Of a stretch of 64,000 bases of DNA, positions 32,358 to 40,668 are shown one piece after another. Position 1 is the first letter of the stretch. The number at the start of each line of letters is the position of its first letter. The notes below the pieces were generated by a model that did not search any database, was not told where the DNA came from, and worked only from the letters and a program-made list of their open reading frames with translations. The translations under genes and the position numbers were made by a program. Source of the DNA: Allokutzneria multivorans (GTDB lineage Bacteria; Actinomycetota; Actinomycetes; Mycobacteriales; Pseudonocardiaceae); the NCBI RefSeq assembly GCF_039537405.1, contig NZ_BAABAL010000005.1, positions 434,001 through 498,000 on the forward strand, read 5' to 3'.

Positions 32358-34892
32358 TTGACCGCCGAAGCCCTTCCCGCCGAGCTTCGTCGCGCGCTCG
32401 TGCAGCTGGCCCGCACTCCCCGGCTGCTGATCGCGTGCGACTACGACGGAACGATGGCGCCCATCGTCGCCGATCCTGAGCAGGCCCGTCCGCTGCAGGA
32501 GTCGGTGAACGCGCTGCGGTCCCTGGCCACCCTGTCGTCCACGACCGTCGCGGTGATCTCCGGGCGCGCGCTGCGCGACCTCGCCACGCTGTCCCGGCTG
32601 CCCTCCGAGGTGCACCTCGTCGGCAGCCACGGCTCGGAGTTCGACGTCGGTTTCGTGCACGCGCTGGACGCCACGGCCCGGCAGCTGCTTGCCAAGATCA
32701 AGAACGAGCTCGACGGCATCATCGACGGCGCAGAAGGCGTGCACCTGGAGATGAAGCCGGCCAGCGTCGCGGTGCACGTGCGCCGCGCGGAGGCCGCCGT
32801 CGGCGAGCGCGTTTTCGAAGCTCTGCGCAGCGGCCCGTGCACCTGGGACGGTGTCCAGGTCACCGAGGGCAAGGCCGTCATCGAGCTGGCCGTCGTGCAG
32901 ACCGACAAGGGCCACGCCCTCGACGTGCTGCGCCACCAGGTCGGCGCGACCGCCGCGATCTTCGTCGGCGACGACGTCACCGACGAGAAGGCCTTCGCCC
33001 GGCTGACCGGCCCCGACCTGGGCATCAAGGTCGGCGACGGCGAGACGCAGGCCGCGTACAAGATCGCCGACACCACCGACGTGGCCAGGGTGCTCGCCTT
33101 CCTGATGGAGGAGCGCCGCACCTGGCTCTACGGCGAGCAGGCGGTGCCGATCGAGCGCATCTCCATGCTGGCCAACGAGCGCTCCGTGGCGCTGCTGACG
33201 CCGGACGCCAAGCTCACCTGGTTGTGCCACCCCGAGCCGGACTCCGGCGCGATCTTCGCCGACCTGCTCGGCGGACCGACCGCGGGCGTCTTCGGCATCA
33301 AGCCGGAGCGCAACGGCCTGCCGCTGGGCCAGCGCTACCTTCCGGGCACCATGACGGTGGAGACCCGCTGGTCGAAGCTGCTGGTCACCGACTACCTCGA
33401 CCACTACGCGCCGCCGCACCGCACGGAGATCGTCCGGGTCATCTCCGGCAACAGCCGCGCGGTGATCGACTTCGCGCCGCGCCCGGAGTTCGGCCAGGTC
33501 GCGGTCAAGCTCTCCGCCGAGGCGGACGGCCTGCGGGTGCTCGGCACCTCCGACCCGATCGTGCTGCGCGCGCCCGGCGTCGAGTGGACGATCACCTCCG
33601 ACGGCCAGCACGAATCGGCCCGCGCGGTCGTCGAGGTGACGCCGGAGCAGCCGATCGTGCTCGAACTGCGCTGCGGCAGCGACGACCTCGGCCCGGCCGA
33701 GGTCTCCGAGGCCGACCGCAGGGCCCGCGCGGGCTCGTACTGGACCGACTGGCTGGCGGGTCTGAACCTGCCGGAGGTCCAGCGCGACCTGGTCGCCCGT
33801 TCCGCGCTGACGCTCAAGGGTCTCCAGCACGACGAGACCGGCGCCTTCCTGGCCGCCGCGACCACGTCGCTGCCCGAGGAGATCGGCGGCGTCCGCAACT
33901 GGGACTACCGCTACTGCTGGATCCGCGACGCGGCGCTGTCCGCGCAGGCGCTGGTCCGCCTCGGCTCGACCGCCGAAGCGGAGAAGTACCTGTCCTGGGT
34001 GCACGGCGTGCTCGCCACGCTGCCGGGCCCGGAGCGGCTGCACCCGCTGTACACGCTGCACGGCACGCACCTCGGGCCGGAGGCGGTCATCGACACGCTC
34101 CCCGGCTACGCGGGCTCGCGTCCGGTGCGGGTGGGCAACCTGGCCAACCAGCAGGTCCAGCTCGACGTGTTCGGCCCCATCGTCGACCTCGTCGCGATGG
34201 TCACCGAGGCGCGCGGCAAGCTCACCGACGAGGACTGGCGCATGGTGGAGGCGATGGCCGAGGCCGTCAGCCGCCGCTGGCACGAGCCGGACCACGGCAT
34301 CTGGGAGGAGCGCGCCGCGCCGCGGCACCGCGTCTACTCCAAGGTGATGTGCTGGGTGACCCTCGACCGCGCGATCAAGCTCGCGGACGCCTACGGCCGC
34401 GAGGCCGAAGCGAGCTGGGCCGAGCTGCGCGACACCATCCGCGCGGACGTGGTCGAGAACGGGTGGAACGAGGAGGTCCAGTCCTACGCGACGGCCTACG
34501 ACGGGCCCGACCTGGACGCGGCGACCCTCCACATCGGACTCTCCGGCCTCATCGACCCGCAGGACGAGCGCTTCCAAGCCACCGTCACCGCCACCGAAGC
34601 CGAACTCCGCTCCGGCGTCACCGTCTACCGCTACCACCGCGACGACGGCCTCCCCGGAACCGAAGGCGGCTGGCACATCTGCGCAGCCTGGATGATCGAG
34701 TCCTACCTGCTCACCGGACGCCGCACCGAAGCAGAAGAACTCTTCCAGCAGATGGTCGACTGCGCAGGCCCCACCGGACTCCTGCCCGAGGAGTACGACC
34801 CGATCGCCGAACGCTCCCTGGGCAACCACCCCCAGGCCTACTCGCACATCGGACTCATCCGCTGCGCACAACTTCTCTCGAAGCAAGACTGA
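32358..34892 (+). CDS. otsB: Trehalose-6-phosphate phosphatase fused to GH15 hydrolase
   Basis: An 844-residue fusion. TTG 32358 has TAGGAG six bases upstream. Residues ~1-250 are an HAD phosphatase: Asp28/Asp30 in ACDYDGTMAP, VISGRALRDL, and FVGDDVTDEKAF with metal ligands. Residues ~265-840 form a GH15 glucoamylase/trehalase-like enzyme with its N-terminal beta domain (ISMLANERSVALLTPDAKLT) and the (alpha/alpha)6 part (GGVRNWDYRYCWIRDAAL and EEYDPIAERSLGNHPQAYSH). GH15 trehalases are known in mycobacteria. The protein may thus make trehalose and also cleave it or another alpha-glucoside. Both active sites look intact. Confidence 0.9.
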   Translation: MTAEALPAELRRALVQLARTPRLLIACDYDGTMAPIVADPEQARPLQESVNALRSLATLSSTTVAVISGRALRDLATLSRLPSEVHLVGSHGSEFDVGFVHALDATARQLLAKIKNELDGIIDGAEGVHLEMKPASVAVHVRRAEAAVGERVFEALRSGPCTWDGVQVTEGKAVIELAVVQTDKGHALDVLRHQVGATAAIFVGDDVTDEKAFARLTGPDLGIKVGDGETQAAYKIADTTDVARVLAFLMEERRTWLYGEQAVPIERISMLANERSVALLTPDAKLTWLCHPEPDSGAIFADLLGGPTAGVFGIKPERNGLPLGQRYLPGTMTVETRWSKLLVTDYLDHYAPPHRTEIVRVISGNSRAVIDFAPRPEFGQVAVKLSAEADGLRVLGTSDPIVLRAPGVEWTITSDGQHESARAVVEVTPEQPIVLELRCGSDDLGPAEVSEADRRARAGSYWTDWLAGLNLPEVQRDLVARSALTLKGLQHDETGAFLAAATTSLPEEIGGVRNWDYRYCWIRDAALSAQALVRLGSTAEAEKYLSWVHGVLATLPGPERLHPLYTLHGTHLGPEAVIDTLPGYAGSRPVRVGNLANQQVQLDVFGPIVDLVAMVTEARGKLTDEDWRMVEAMAEAVSRRWHEPDHGIWEERAAPRHRVYSKVMCWVTLDRAIKLADAYGREAEASWAELRDTIRADVVENGWNEEVQSYATAYDGPDLDAATLHIGLSGLIDPQDERFQATVTATEAELRSGVTVYRYHRDDGLPGTEGGWHICAAWMIESYLLTGRRTEAEELFQQMVDCAGPTGLLPEEYDPIAERSLGNHPQAYSHIGLIRCAQLLSKQD

Positions 34893-34905
34893 AATTTGTT
34901 GTCAG

Positions 34906-34943
34906 GACCCGCCGTCCCGTAGTAGGGGCGGCGGGTCTTTTTT
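34906..34943 (+). terminator. Rho-independent terminator after otsB
   Basis: GACCCGCCGTCCC pairs with GGGGCGGCGGGTC (one G-T pair) and is followed by six T. A hairpin with a T-tract is uncommon in this window and closes the trehalose operon. Confidence 0.9.
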
Positions 34944-35098
34944 GTGCCGTTACGCTGGGACTTTGCGGCATTTGGCACATTGACCGGCGTCCGTTTCCCC
35001 GGAATGCTCACCCGTGCGGAGCGCTCTCTCGAGCGGGCCGCGTCGGGGATGCCGGTGCCCGCTCCAGGGCCCGGAATCGGCATGGGGGAAACACAAAC

Positions 35099-37087
35099 AT
35101 GACGCCCAGTAACACGGGCGCGCGTTTCCGCGCGCTCTCGGTAGCGGCCACCGTCGCTTCGACGCTGGTCCTCTCCGGTGCGGCACAGGCCGCGCCCTCG
35201 CCCGCACCCAAGGCTCCGCAGCAGGAGCTGACCTGCAGCAGCACGATCCGCACGCTCGGCGTGGACCCGAACGGCGGCCTCTGGCTGAACAACCACCTCG
35301 ACCCCGCCAACGGCGAGGCGCGGTGGGGCGAGAACAGGCTCCTCGGTGGTGGCTGGACGGGCCGCACCATCGCAGGCCCGGACGGCTCGGTCTACGCCTT
35401 CATCAAGGAGGGCGAGATCCACCGCTGGCGCTGGAACGGCAACGGCTGGGACGCACCGCCCCCCGGACAGGCCTTCGACGTCATCGCCCGCGGCGAGTGG
35501 GTCAAGAAGTTCCTGACGCCGGAGTTCCGCAACCGCGTGGCCTTCGACGGTTTCAACCACATGTACACCGTGGAGGCCAACGGTGAGCTGTGGGTCAACC
35601 CGTACAACGCGCAGACCCGCGTCTGGGGCCCGGCGCGCATGCTCGCGAAGGGCTGGGACCGCTACAACGCGATCTTCACGACCTTCGACGGCGTGATCTA
35701 CGGCCGCGACAACGCGGGCAAGCTCTTCCGCCACCACTACAACGCCGCCACGCAGCGCTGGATCGACGAGGCGGGCGTGGAGATCGGCAACGGTGGCTGG
35801 CAGGAGTTCACCCGCCTGTTCTCCCCCGGCGGCGACATCGTCTACGGGATGACCAAGAACGGTGAGCTCAAGTGGCACCGGGTCACCAACAACAAGCTGG
35901 ACCCGCGCTCCGGCAAGGTCCTCATCTCGAACTGGACTGCGGACGCGGACATCACCGCGTTCACCAACCAGTGCCCGCCGTCGCCGCCGCTGATCCCCGG
36001 GCGCCCCGACGTGTGGCGCAAGGACCACGGGCGCACCACGCTCTCGGTCTCCCCTGACGGGCGCATCCACCACAGCTTCGTGTCCAACGACCGCCTCGTG
36101 GCCGACGCGATCCAGCGGACTCCGAGCGAGCTGAACCTGGAGGTGCACCTCGCGCGCGGGCACGACGGCGCCAACGGCGCTCCCGCCTTCGGCCAGTCCG
36201 CCGACGGCACGCAGCACCTGGTGACGCACAACGTCGACTCCGACATGCAGCGCAGCACCTTCGGCACCACCTGGCAGCCCGGTGACGCGCTCAACGGACG
36301 CATGGCGGGCGAGCCCGCTCTGATCCGCAACAACCGCAACGAGCTGTCGATCTACGCCTTCGACGGCGGCGGGTGGCTGTGGCACCGCACCCAGGTCGGC
36401 CAGAACGGCGCGTTCGGCCCGTGGCGCAAGCTGTCGGTGTACCCGGAGACCACGAACTTCGTCGCCGAGGCCCCCGCTGTGCTGCGCGCTGGTGAGAACA
36501 ACCGGGTCTTCGGGCTCGACAAGTGGGGCGGCATCCAGTACGTCGACCTCGCGGCGGACCACGTGCCCAGCACCGGCACGGTCTGGCGCAAGCTCGCCTC
36601 CGACGTGACCTTCGCGAGCCGTCCGACCGTGACCGAGCTGCCCGGCGGCGGCCAGGCCGTGGTCGCGCGCGGCACCGACGGCAAGGTCCGCGTGATCACC
36701 GGCTCCAACAAGTGGGACGGTTTCAAGAACTCCACGTGGACGGTCGTCGGCGACCGCGCCTTCGCGGGTGAGCCGCAGGTCGTCGCGAGCCCCAACGGGG
36801 TTCCCGCGATCAGCGCCAAGGGTGCCGACGGCGCCCTGTACTTCACCGAGCAGGGCGGCGACGGCGCGTACCTGCCGTGGGAGCTGGTGAGCGACCCGGG
36901 CGTGGCCGCGACCGAGCTGAGCCTTCTCCGCTACGGCGCCAACTCCGTGATCTTGAGCTTCCGCAACGCCCAGGACGAGATCTACATCGGGACCTTGGAG
37001 TGGAACCAGAAGCAGGCGCCCGGCACCACCGCCAAGCGCTCCGCCAAGGTCAGCTTCGCCAAGGCCAAGAAGGTGGCTACCAAGTGA
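35099..37087 (+). CDS. Secreted tachylectin-like beta-propeller protein 1
   Basis: A 662-residue secreted protein. The signal peptide ends around AAQA-APSPAP (residue ~30). Residues ~45-300 match the tachylectin-2 lectin fold: repeated blades with GGWTGRTIAGPDG, KGWDRYNAIFTTFDG and GGWQEFTRLFSPGG, and WRWNGNGWD in between. The C-terminal half has further repeats of a (D/N)G....(Y/W) type, probably a second propeller. The tail is Lys-rich (KAKKVATK). Tachylectin-2 binds N-acetylhexosamines, so glycan or peptidoglycan/chitin binding is a reasonable inference. No catalytic motif is visible. Its stop overlaps a close paralogue. Confidence 0.78.
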   Translation: MTPSNTGARFRALSVAATVASTLVLSGAAQAAPSPAPKAPQQELTCSSTIRTLGVDPNGGLWLNNHLDPANGEARWGENRLLGGGWTGRTIAGPDGSVYAFIKEGEIHRWRWNGNGWDAPPPGQAFDVIARGEWVKKFLTPEFRNRVAFDGFNHMYTVEANGELWVNPYNAQTRVWGPARMLAKGWDRYNAIFTTFDGVIYGRDNAGKLFRHHYNAATQRWIDEAGVEIGNGGWQEFTRLFSPGGDIVYGMTKNGELKWHRVTNNKLDPRSGKVLISNWTADADITAFTNQCPPSPPLIPGRPDVWRKDHGRTTLSVSPDGRIHHSFVSNDRLVADAIQRTPSELNLEVHLARGHDGANGAPAFGQSADGTQHLVTHNVDSDMQRSTFGTTWQPGDALNGRMAGEPALIRNNRNELSIYAFDGGGWLWHRTQVGQNGAFGPWRKLSVYPETTNFVAEAPAVLRAGENNRVFGLDKWGGIQYVDLAADHVPSTGTVWRKLASDVTFASRPTVTELPGGGQAVVARGTDGKVRVITGSNKWDGFKNSTWTVVGDRAFAGEPQVVASPNGVPAISAKGADGALYFTEQGGDGAYLPWELVSDPGVAATELSLLRYGANSVILSFRNAQDEIYIGTLEWNQKQAPGTTAKRSAKVSFAKAKKVATK

Positions 37088-39054
37088 GGATCACCGCGAT
37101 CGCGGCAGTCGCCGCGCTCGGCTCGACGCTGCTCTTCGGCGGGGCCGCCACGGCCGCTCCGAAGGCGAAGGCCGCCGAGTTGCTGTGCAACCCGCCCGTG
37201 CAGACGCTCGGCGTCGACCCGAACGGCGGGCTGTGGCTCAACAAGCACGAGGACCCGGTGGGCGGCGAGGCCCGCTGGGGCCAGGCCCGGCTGCTCAGCG
37301 GCGGCTGGACCGGCCGCACGATCGCCGGTCACGACGGCAGCGTCTTCGCGCTGATCAAGGAAGGCGAGATCCACCGCTGGCGCTGGAACGGCAACGGCTG
37401 GGACGCACCGCCCCCCGGACAGGCCTTCGACGTCATCGCCCGCGGTGACTGGGTCAAGAAGTTCCTGACGCCGGAGTACCGCAACCGGATCTCCTTCGAC
37501 AACACCGGCGCGATGATCACCATCGAGCCGGGCGGCGAGCTGTGGCGCAACCCGTACAACCCGCAGACGCGGCAGTGGGGCCCGGCCCGGCTGCTCTCCA
37601 CCGGGTGGGACCGCTACAACGCCGTCGTCACCTCGTGGGACGGCGCGATCTTCGGCCGTGACGCGCAGGGCAGGCTGTTCCGCCACCACCACAACGCCAC
37701 CTCCGACCGCTGGATCGACGAGGTCGGCGTGGAGATCGGCAACGGCGGCTGGCAGAACTTCACCCGCCTGTTCTCCCCCGGTGGCGGCCTGATCTACGGC
37801 ATGACCACCTCGGGCCAGCTGAAGTGGCACCGGGTCACCGACAACAAGCTGGACCCGCGCTCCGGCAAGGTGCTCGTCTCGGGCTGGACGGCGGAGGCGG
37901 ACATCACCGCGTTCACCAACCAGTGCTTCGAGAACACCCTCAGCACGCCTGATGCGCCGCAGATCGGGGCGAAGCCGAACTCGCGCACGAACCTCTACGC
38001 CAGCCGGGGTGGACGGGTCGAGCACGTGTTCGTCGACCACCAGCGCACGGTGTTCCACCTCTCGCAGGCGAACCCGTCCGACCAGGGTGCGTGGCGCGTC
38101 GTCGAGGGCCACGACAACTTCGTCGGAACCCCGTCGCTCACCGAGAACTACGACGGCTCGCTCCAGCTGGCCGCGCAGGGCGCCGACAGCGGCGTGCGCG
38201 ACAGCAGGCTGGGCGACCAGTGGTCCCCGGTCGGCGAGGGCACGGGCCGGATGTCCAGCCCGACCACGCTGGTGACGCCGCAGCCCGGCCAGGTCGCGGC
38301 GATCGCGATCGACGGCGAGGGCAAGCTCTGGGGCAGGTTGCAGAACCGCAAGAACGGCGTTTTCCCGTCGTGGAAGCGGATCCGCGTTCCCGCCGACGGC
38401 GCTCCGGTGCTCAGCTCCACCGCGCCGACCGCGCAGAGCGTGCACTACTCGACGAAGCCGGACTCCATCCGGATCATCGCATCCGACCGCACTGGCAAGC
38501 TGTTCGCCACCGAGGTCTCCACCGATCTGGTTCCTTTGGGGGACAACGGTTCCCGCTGGACCCAGCTCGGCACCGAGAGCGGCTTCACCGGCCAGGTCTC
38601 GGCGATCACCAAGGGCGACAACCGTTCCGAGCTCGTCGTGCGCGGGGCGGACGGCCAGGTCTACGCGATGGCCGAGGCCAACAACGGTTTCGTCGGCCAG
38701 AAGTGGCAGGCCGTTGCGGGGCTGACCGTCGTGGGTGAGCCGCAGGCCGTGCACACGCCGACCGGCTCGCTCGGCATCGCCGCGCGGGACTCGGCCGGAG
38801 CGCTGCACTTCACCGAGCGCAAGGCGGACGGCGCGTTCCACCCGTGGGAGCGGCTGGCGGCCGGCGCCCCCGCTTCGGCGACCGACCCGAGCGTCGCGCG
38901 CTACCGCGACACCCAGGTCGTGCTGTCCTTCCGGGACGCCCAGGACGAGCTCTGGATCACCTCGCTGAACTGGGGCGCTCAGGCTCCCCGCTCCGGCGAG
39001 AAGAAGGCCGACCTCGCGAAGGTGACCTTCACCAAGATCAAGAAGAAGCGCTGA
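37084..39054 (+). CDS. Secreted tachylectin-like beta-propeller protein 2
   Basis: A 656-residue paralogue of the preceding gene, starting at GTG 37084 in a GTGA overlap. The signal peptide ends near ATA-APKAK. The N-terminal lectin half is highly similar (GGWTGRTIAGHDG, TGWDRYNAVVTSWDG, GGWQNFTRLFSPGG). An 83-base stretch at 37363-37445 is identical to 35411-35493. The C-terminal half is more diverged, with the same Lys-rich end (TFTKIKKKR). The tandem arrangement suggests duplication followed by gene conversion in the lectin part and divergence in the second half, which might define different partners. Confidence 0.78.
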   Translation: MRITAIAAVAALGSTLLFGGAATAAPKAKAAELLCNPPVQTLGVDPNGGLWLNKHEDPVGGEARWGQARLLSGGWTGRTIAGHDGSVFALIKEGEIHRWRWNGNGWDAPPPGQAFDVIARGDWVKKFLTPEYRNRISFDNTGAMITIEPGGELWRNPYNPQTRQWGPARLLSTGWDRYNAVVTSWDGAIFGRDAQGRLFRHHHNATSDRWIDEVGVEIGNGGWQNFTRLFSPGGGLIYGMTTSGQLKWHRVTDNKLDPRSGKVLVSGWTAEADITAFTNQCFENTLSTPDAPQIGAKPNSRTNLYASRGGRVEHVFVDHQRTVFHLSQANPSDQGAWRVVEGHDNFVGTPSLTENYDGSLQLAAQGADSGVRDSRLGDQWSPVGEGTGRMSSPTTLVTPQPGQVAAIAIDGEGKLWGRLQNRKNGVFPSWKRIRVPADGAPVLSSTAPTAQSVHYSTKPDSIRIIASDRTGKLFATEVSTDLVPLGDNGSRWTQLGTESGFTGQVSAITKGDNRSELVVRGADGQVYAMAEANNGFVGQKWQAVAGLTVVGEPQAVHTPTGSLGIAARDSAGALHFTERKADGAFHPWERLAAGAPASATDPSVARYRDTQVVLSFRDAQDELWITSLNWGAQAPRSGEKKADLAKVTFTKIKKKR

Positions 39055-39064
39055 CGTCCTGACG

Positions 39065-39102
39065 CGAAGGGCCGTTCACCTCTGCGGGTGGACGGCCCTT
39101 CG
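39065..39102 (+). terminator. Stem-loop terminator
   Basis: CGAAGGGCCGTTCACC pairs with GGTGGACGGCCCTTCG (one G-T pair) around a 6-nt loop, ten bases after the second lectin stop. Confidence 0.85.
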
Positions 39103-39163
39103 TTGTGGGACAACAAGGTGAACATGATCGGCAATCGTGGAGTCCACGCGCGACAATCGCGTC

Positions 39164-40396
39164 ATGGAGACGTGGGTGTGGTTCGGATGCGGTGGTGCGT
39201 GCCTGCTGGCCGCGCTCGCGTTCTTCGTCGTGCACCGGCGACGCCGGGAGACCAGCCCCGCCAAGTACGCGCCCATGCTGACCACCACGATCTTCGGCGC
39301 GGCTGCCGCGATGTGCGTCGTCGTGGGCTGGCTGATCGCCACCGATCCCTACGTCAACCGCACCGAGGCGCTCAAGACCGGCGGCCTCGCGTCCGGCTCC
39401 ATCGTGGCCCTGTACGCGTTGTGGCTCAACGACCGCAGGCGCCGCACCGATGAGTCGCGGCAGGTCGTCGAGGAGGACCGGCAGAAGCTGGAGCACGAGC
39501 GCCAGGAGCTCGAGCGGCTGCGCACCGAGCACGAGCGCGAGAAGACCGCCGACGAGCGCTTCGCCCGGGGCATCGAGCTGCTCGGGCACGAGGCCGACCA
39601 GGTCCGCGTCGGCGCGCTGCACGCCCTGGCCGGGCTCGCCCGCAGCCACCCGCACCGCACGCAGACCGTCGTGGACATCCTGTGCTCGTACCTGCGGCGG
39701 CCCTTCGACCACCCGCGCTACCGGGACCTGCGGCACCGCTACCGCTCGGAGACCGAGGTCCCGACCGACTACGAGCCCGACGACAGCGAGTTCAGCAGCG
39801 ACCCCGGCGTGGACCGCGAGCGCCAGGTCCGCATGGCCGCTCAGCGCCTGATCGGCGACGCCCTGCACAACCAGCCCGGTTGCACCCTCGACCTGACCGG
39901 CGCCGTGCTCGACCACCTGGCGCTGCCCAGCGCGCAGCTCGGGACGCTGACCCTGCGCGGCGCCCAGGTCTACGGCGACACCACCTTCGACGGCTGCCAG
40001 TTCAGCGGCGACGTCGACCTCGGCCGGAGCCACGTGTGGGGCCCCATCAGCTTCAGCGGCACCAAGTTCCACGGCGAGCTGCGCGCGGTCGAGGCGGAGT
40101 TCTGGGACACGCCCGTGTTCTTCGGCATCTCCGCCGCCAAGTACGTCGACATGCAGCGATCCCACTTCCACCACGGCGTGCTCTTCGACGAGTCCACCAT
40201 CGCCACGCTCGTGCTCGCCGACGCCACCATCGGCGACGAGCTCATCGGCCTGCAGGACGTCGAGCTGACCAACCGCGACAACCGCGTGCAGCTGCCGTGG
40301 GGGTGGAACGCCGTCGTCGACCACAACGGCAAGGTCACCCGCGTCGACCCGCCGACCGACGAGCCCCCCGACGACTCCCTCATCCCCTTCGGCTAG
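39164..40396 (+). CDS. Membrane protein with coiled coil and pentapeptide-like repeats
   Basis: A protein of about 410 residues, function unknown. Two spans lie near the N-terminus (VWFGCGGACLLAALAFFVV and a second at ~40-58). They are followed by a strongly charged coiled coil (RQKLEHERQELERLRTEHER, ~105-135) and a helical region ending about residue 220. The C-terminal part has pentapeptide-like units: LDLTGAVLDHLAL, LGTLTLRGAQVYG, ISFSGTKF. ATG 39164 is preferred; GTG 39137 is possible. GACAAT lies just upstream and no ribosome site is visible, so the mRNA may be leaderless. Similar actinobacterial proteins are annotated as pentapeptide-repeat proteins. Confidence 0.65.
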   Translation: METWVWFGCGGACLLAALAFFVVHRRRRETSPAKYAPMLTTTIFGAAAAMCVVVGWLIATDPYVNRTEALKTGGLASGSIVALYALWLNDRRRRTDESRQVVEEDRQKLEHERQELERLRTEHEREKTADERFARGIELLGHEADQVRVGALHALAGLARSHPHRTQTVVDILCSYLRRPFDHPRYRDLRHRYRSETEVPTDYEPDDSEFSSDPGVDRERQVRMAAQRLIGDALHNQPGCTLDLTGAVLDHLALPSAQLGTLTLRGAQVYGDTTFDGCQFSGDVDLGRSHVWGPISFSGTKFHGELRAVEAEFWDTPVFFGISAAKYVDMQRSHFHHGVLFDESTIATLVLADATIGDELIGLQDVELTNRDNRVQLPWGWNAVVDHNGKVTRVDPPTDEPPDDSLIPFG

Positions 40397-40415
40397 CCCC
40401 ACCCCTTACGCGCTG

Positions 40416-40642
40416 AATGAGTCATTGAGGTACTTGAGCGCCCTCAATGACTCATTCAGGTACCTCAACTCCCTCAATGACTCATTCAGGTCGTTGAGCG
40501 TGCTCAATGACTCGTTGAGATGGTTGGGCGGCCTCAATGACTCGTTGAGGTGGTGGAGCGCCCGCCAACGGCTCGTTTGACGCGCTCAACGCACTGAACG
40601 GGTCGTTTGGTGCGTTGAGCGCACTAAACGACCCGTTCAGGG
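40416..40642. repeat. 30-bp palindromic tandem array, locus 1
   Basis: Eight units start at 40416, 40446, 40476, 40506, 40536, 40567, 40597 and 40627; the fifth is 31 bp and the rest 30. Each begins with a dyad: AATGAGTCATT or AATGACTC(A/G)TT in units 1-5, shifting to AACG...CGTT in units 6-8. It lies between convergent genes. Confidence 0.9.
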
Positions 40643-40668
40643 ACAACGACCTCAGCCGAGGTGGAGGG

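Noticed and set aside
32199..34886. 895-codon minus-strand ORF opposite the otsB-GH15 fusion
   Set aside because: Shadow frame; the plus strand has complete HAD and GH15 motifs.
40416..40642. CRISPR-like array
   Set aside because: The unit repeats as a whole every 30 bases, leaving no unique spacers, and there are no cas genes. It is a tandem palindromic repeat.
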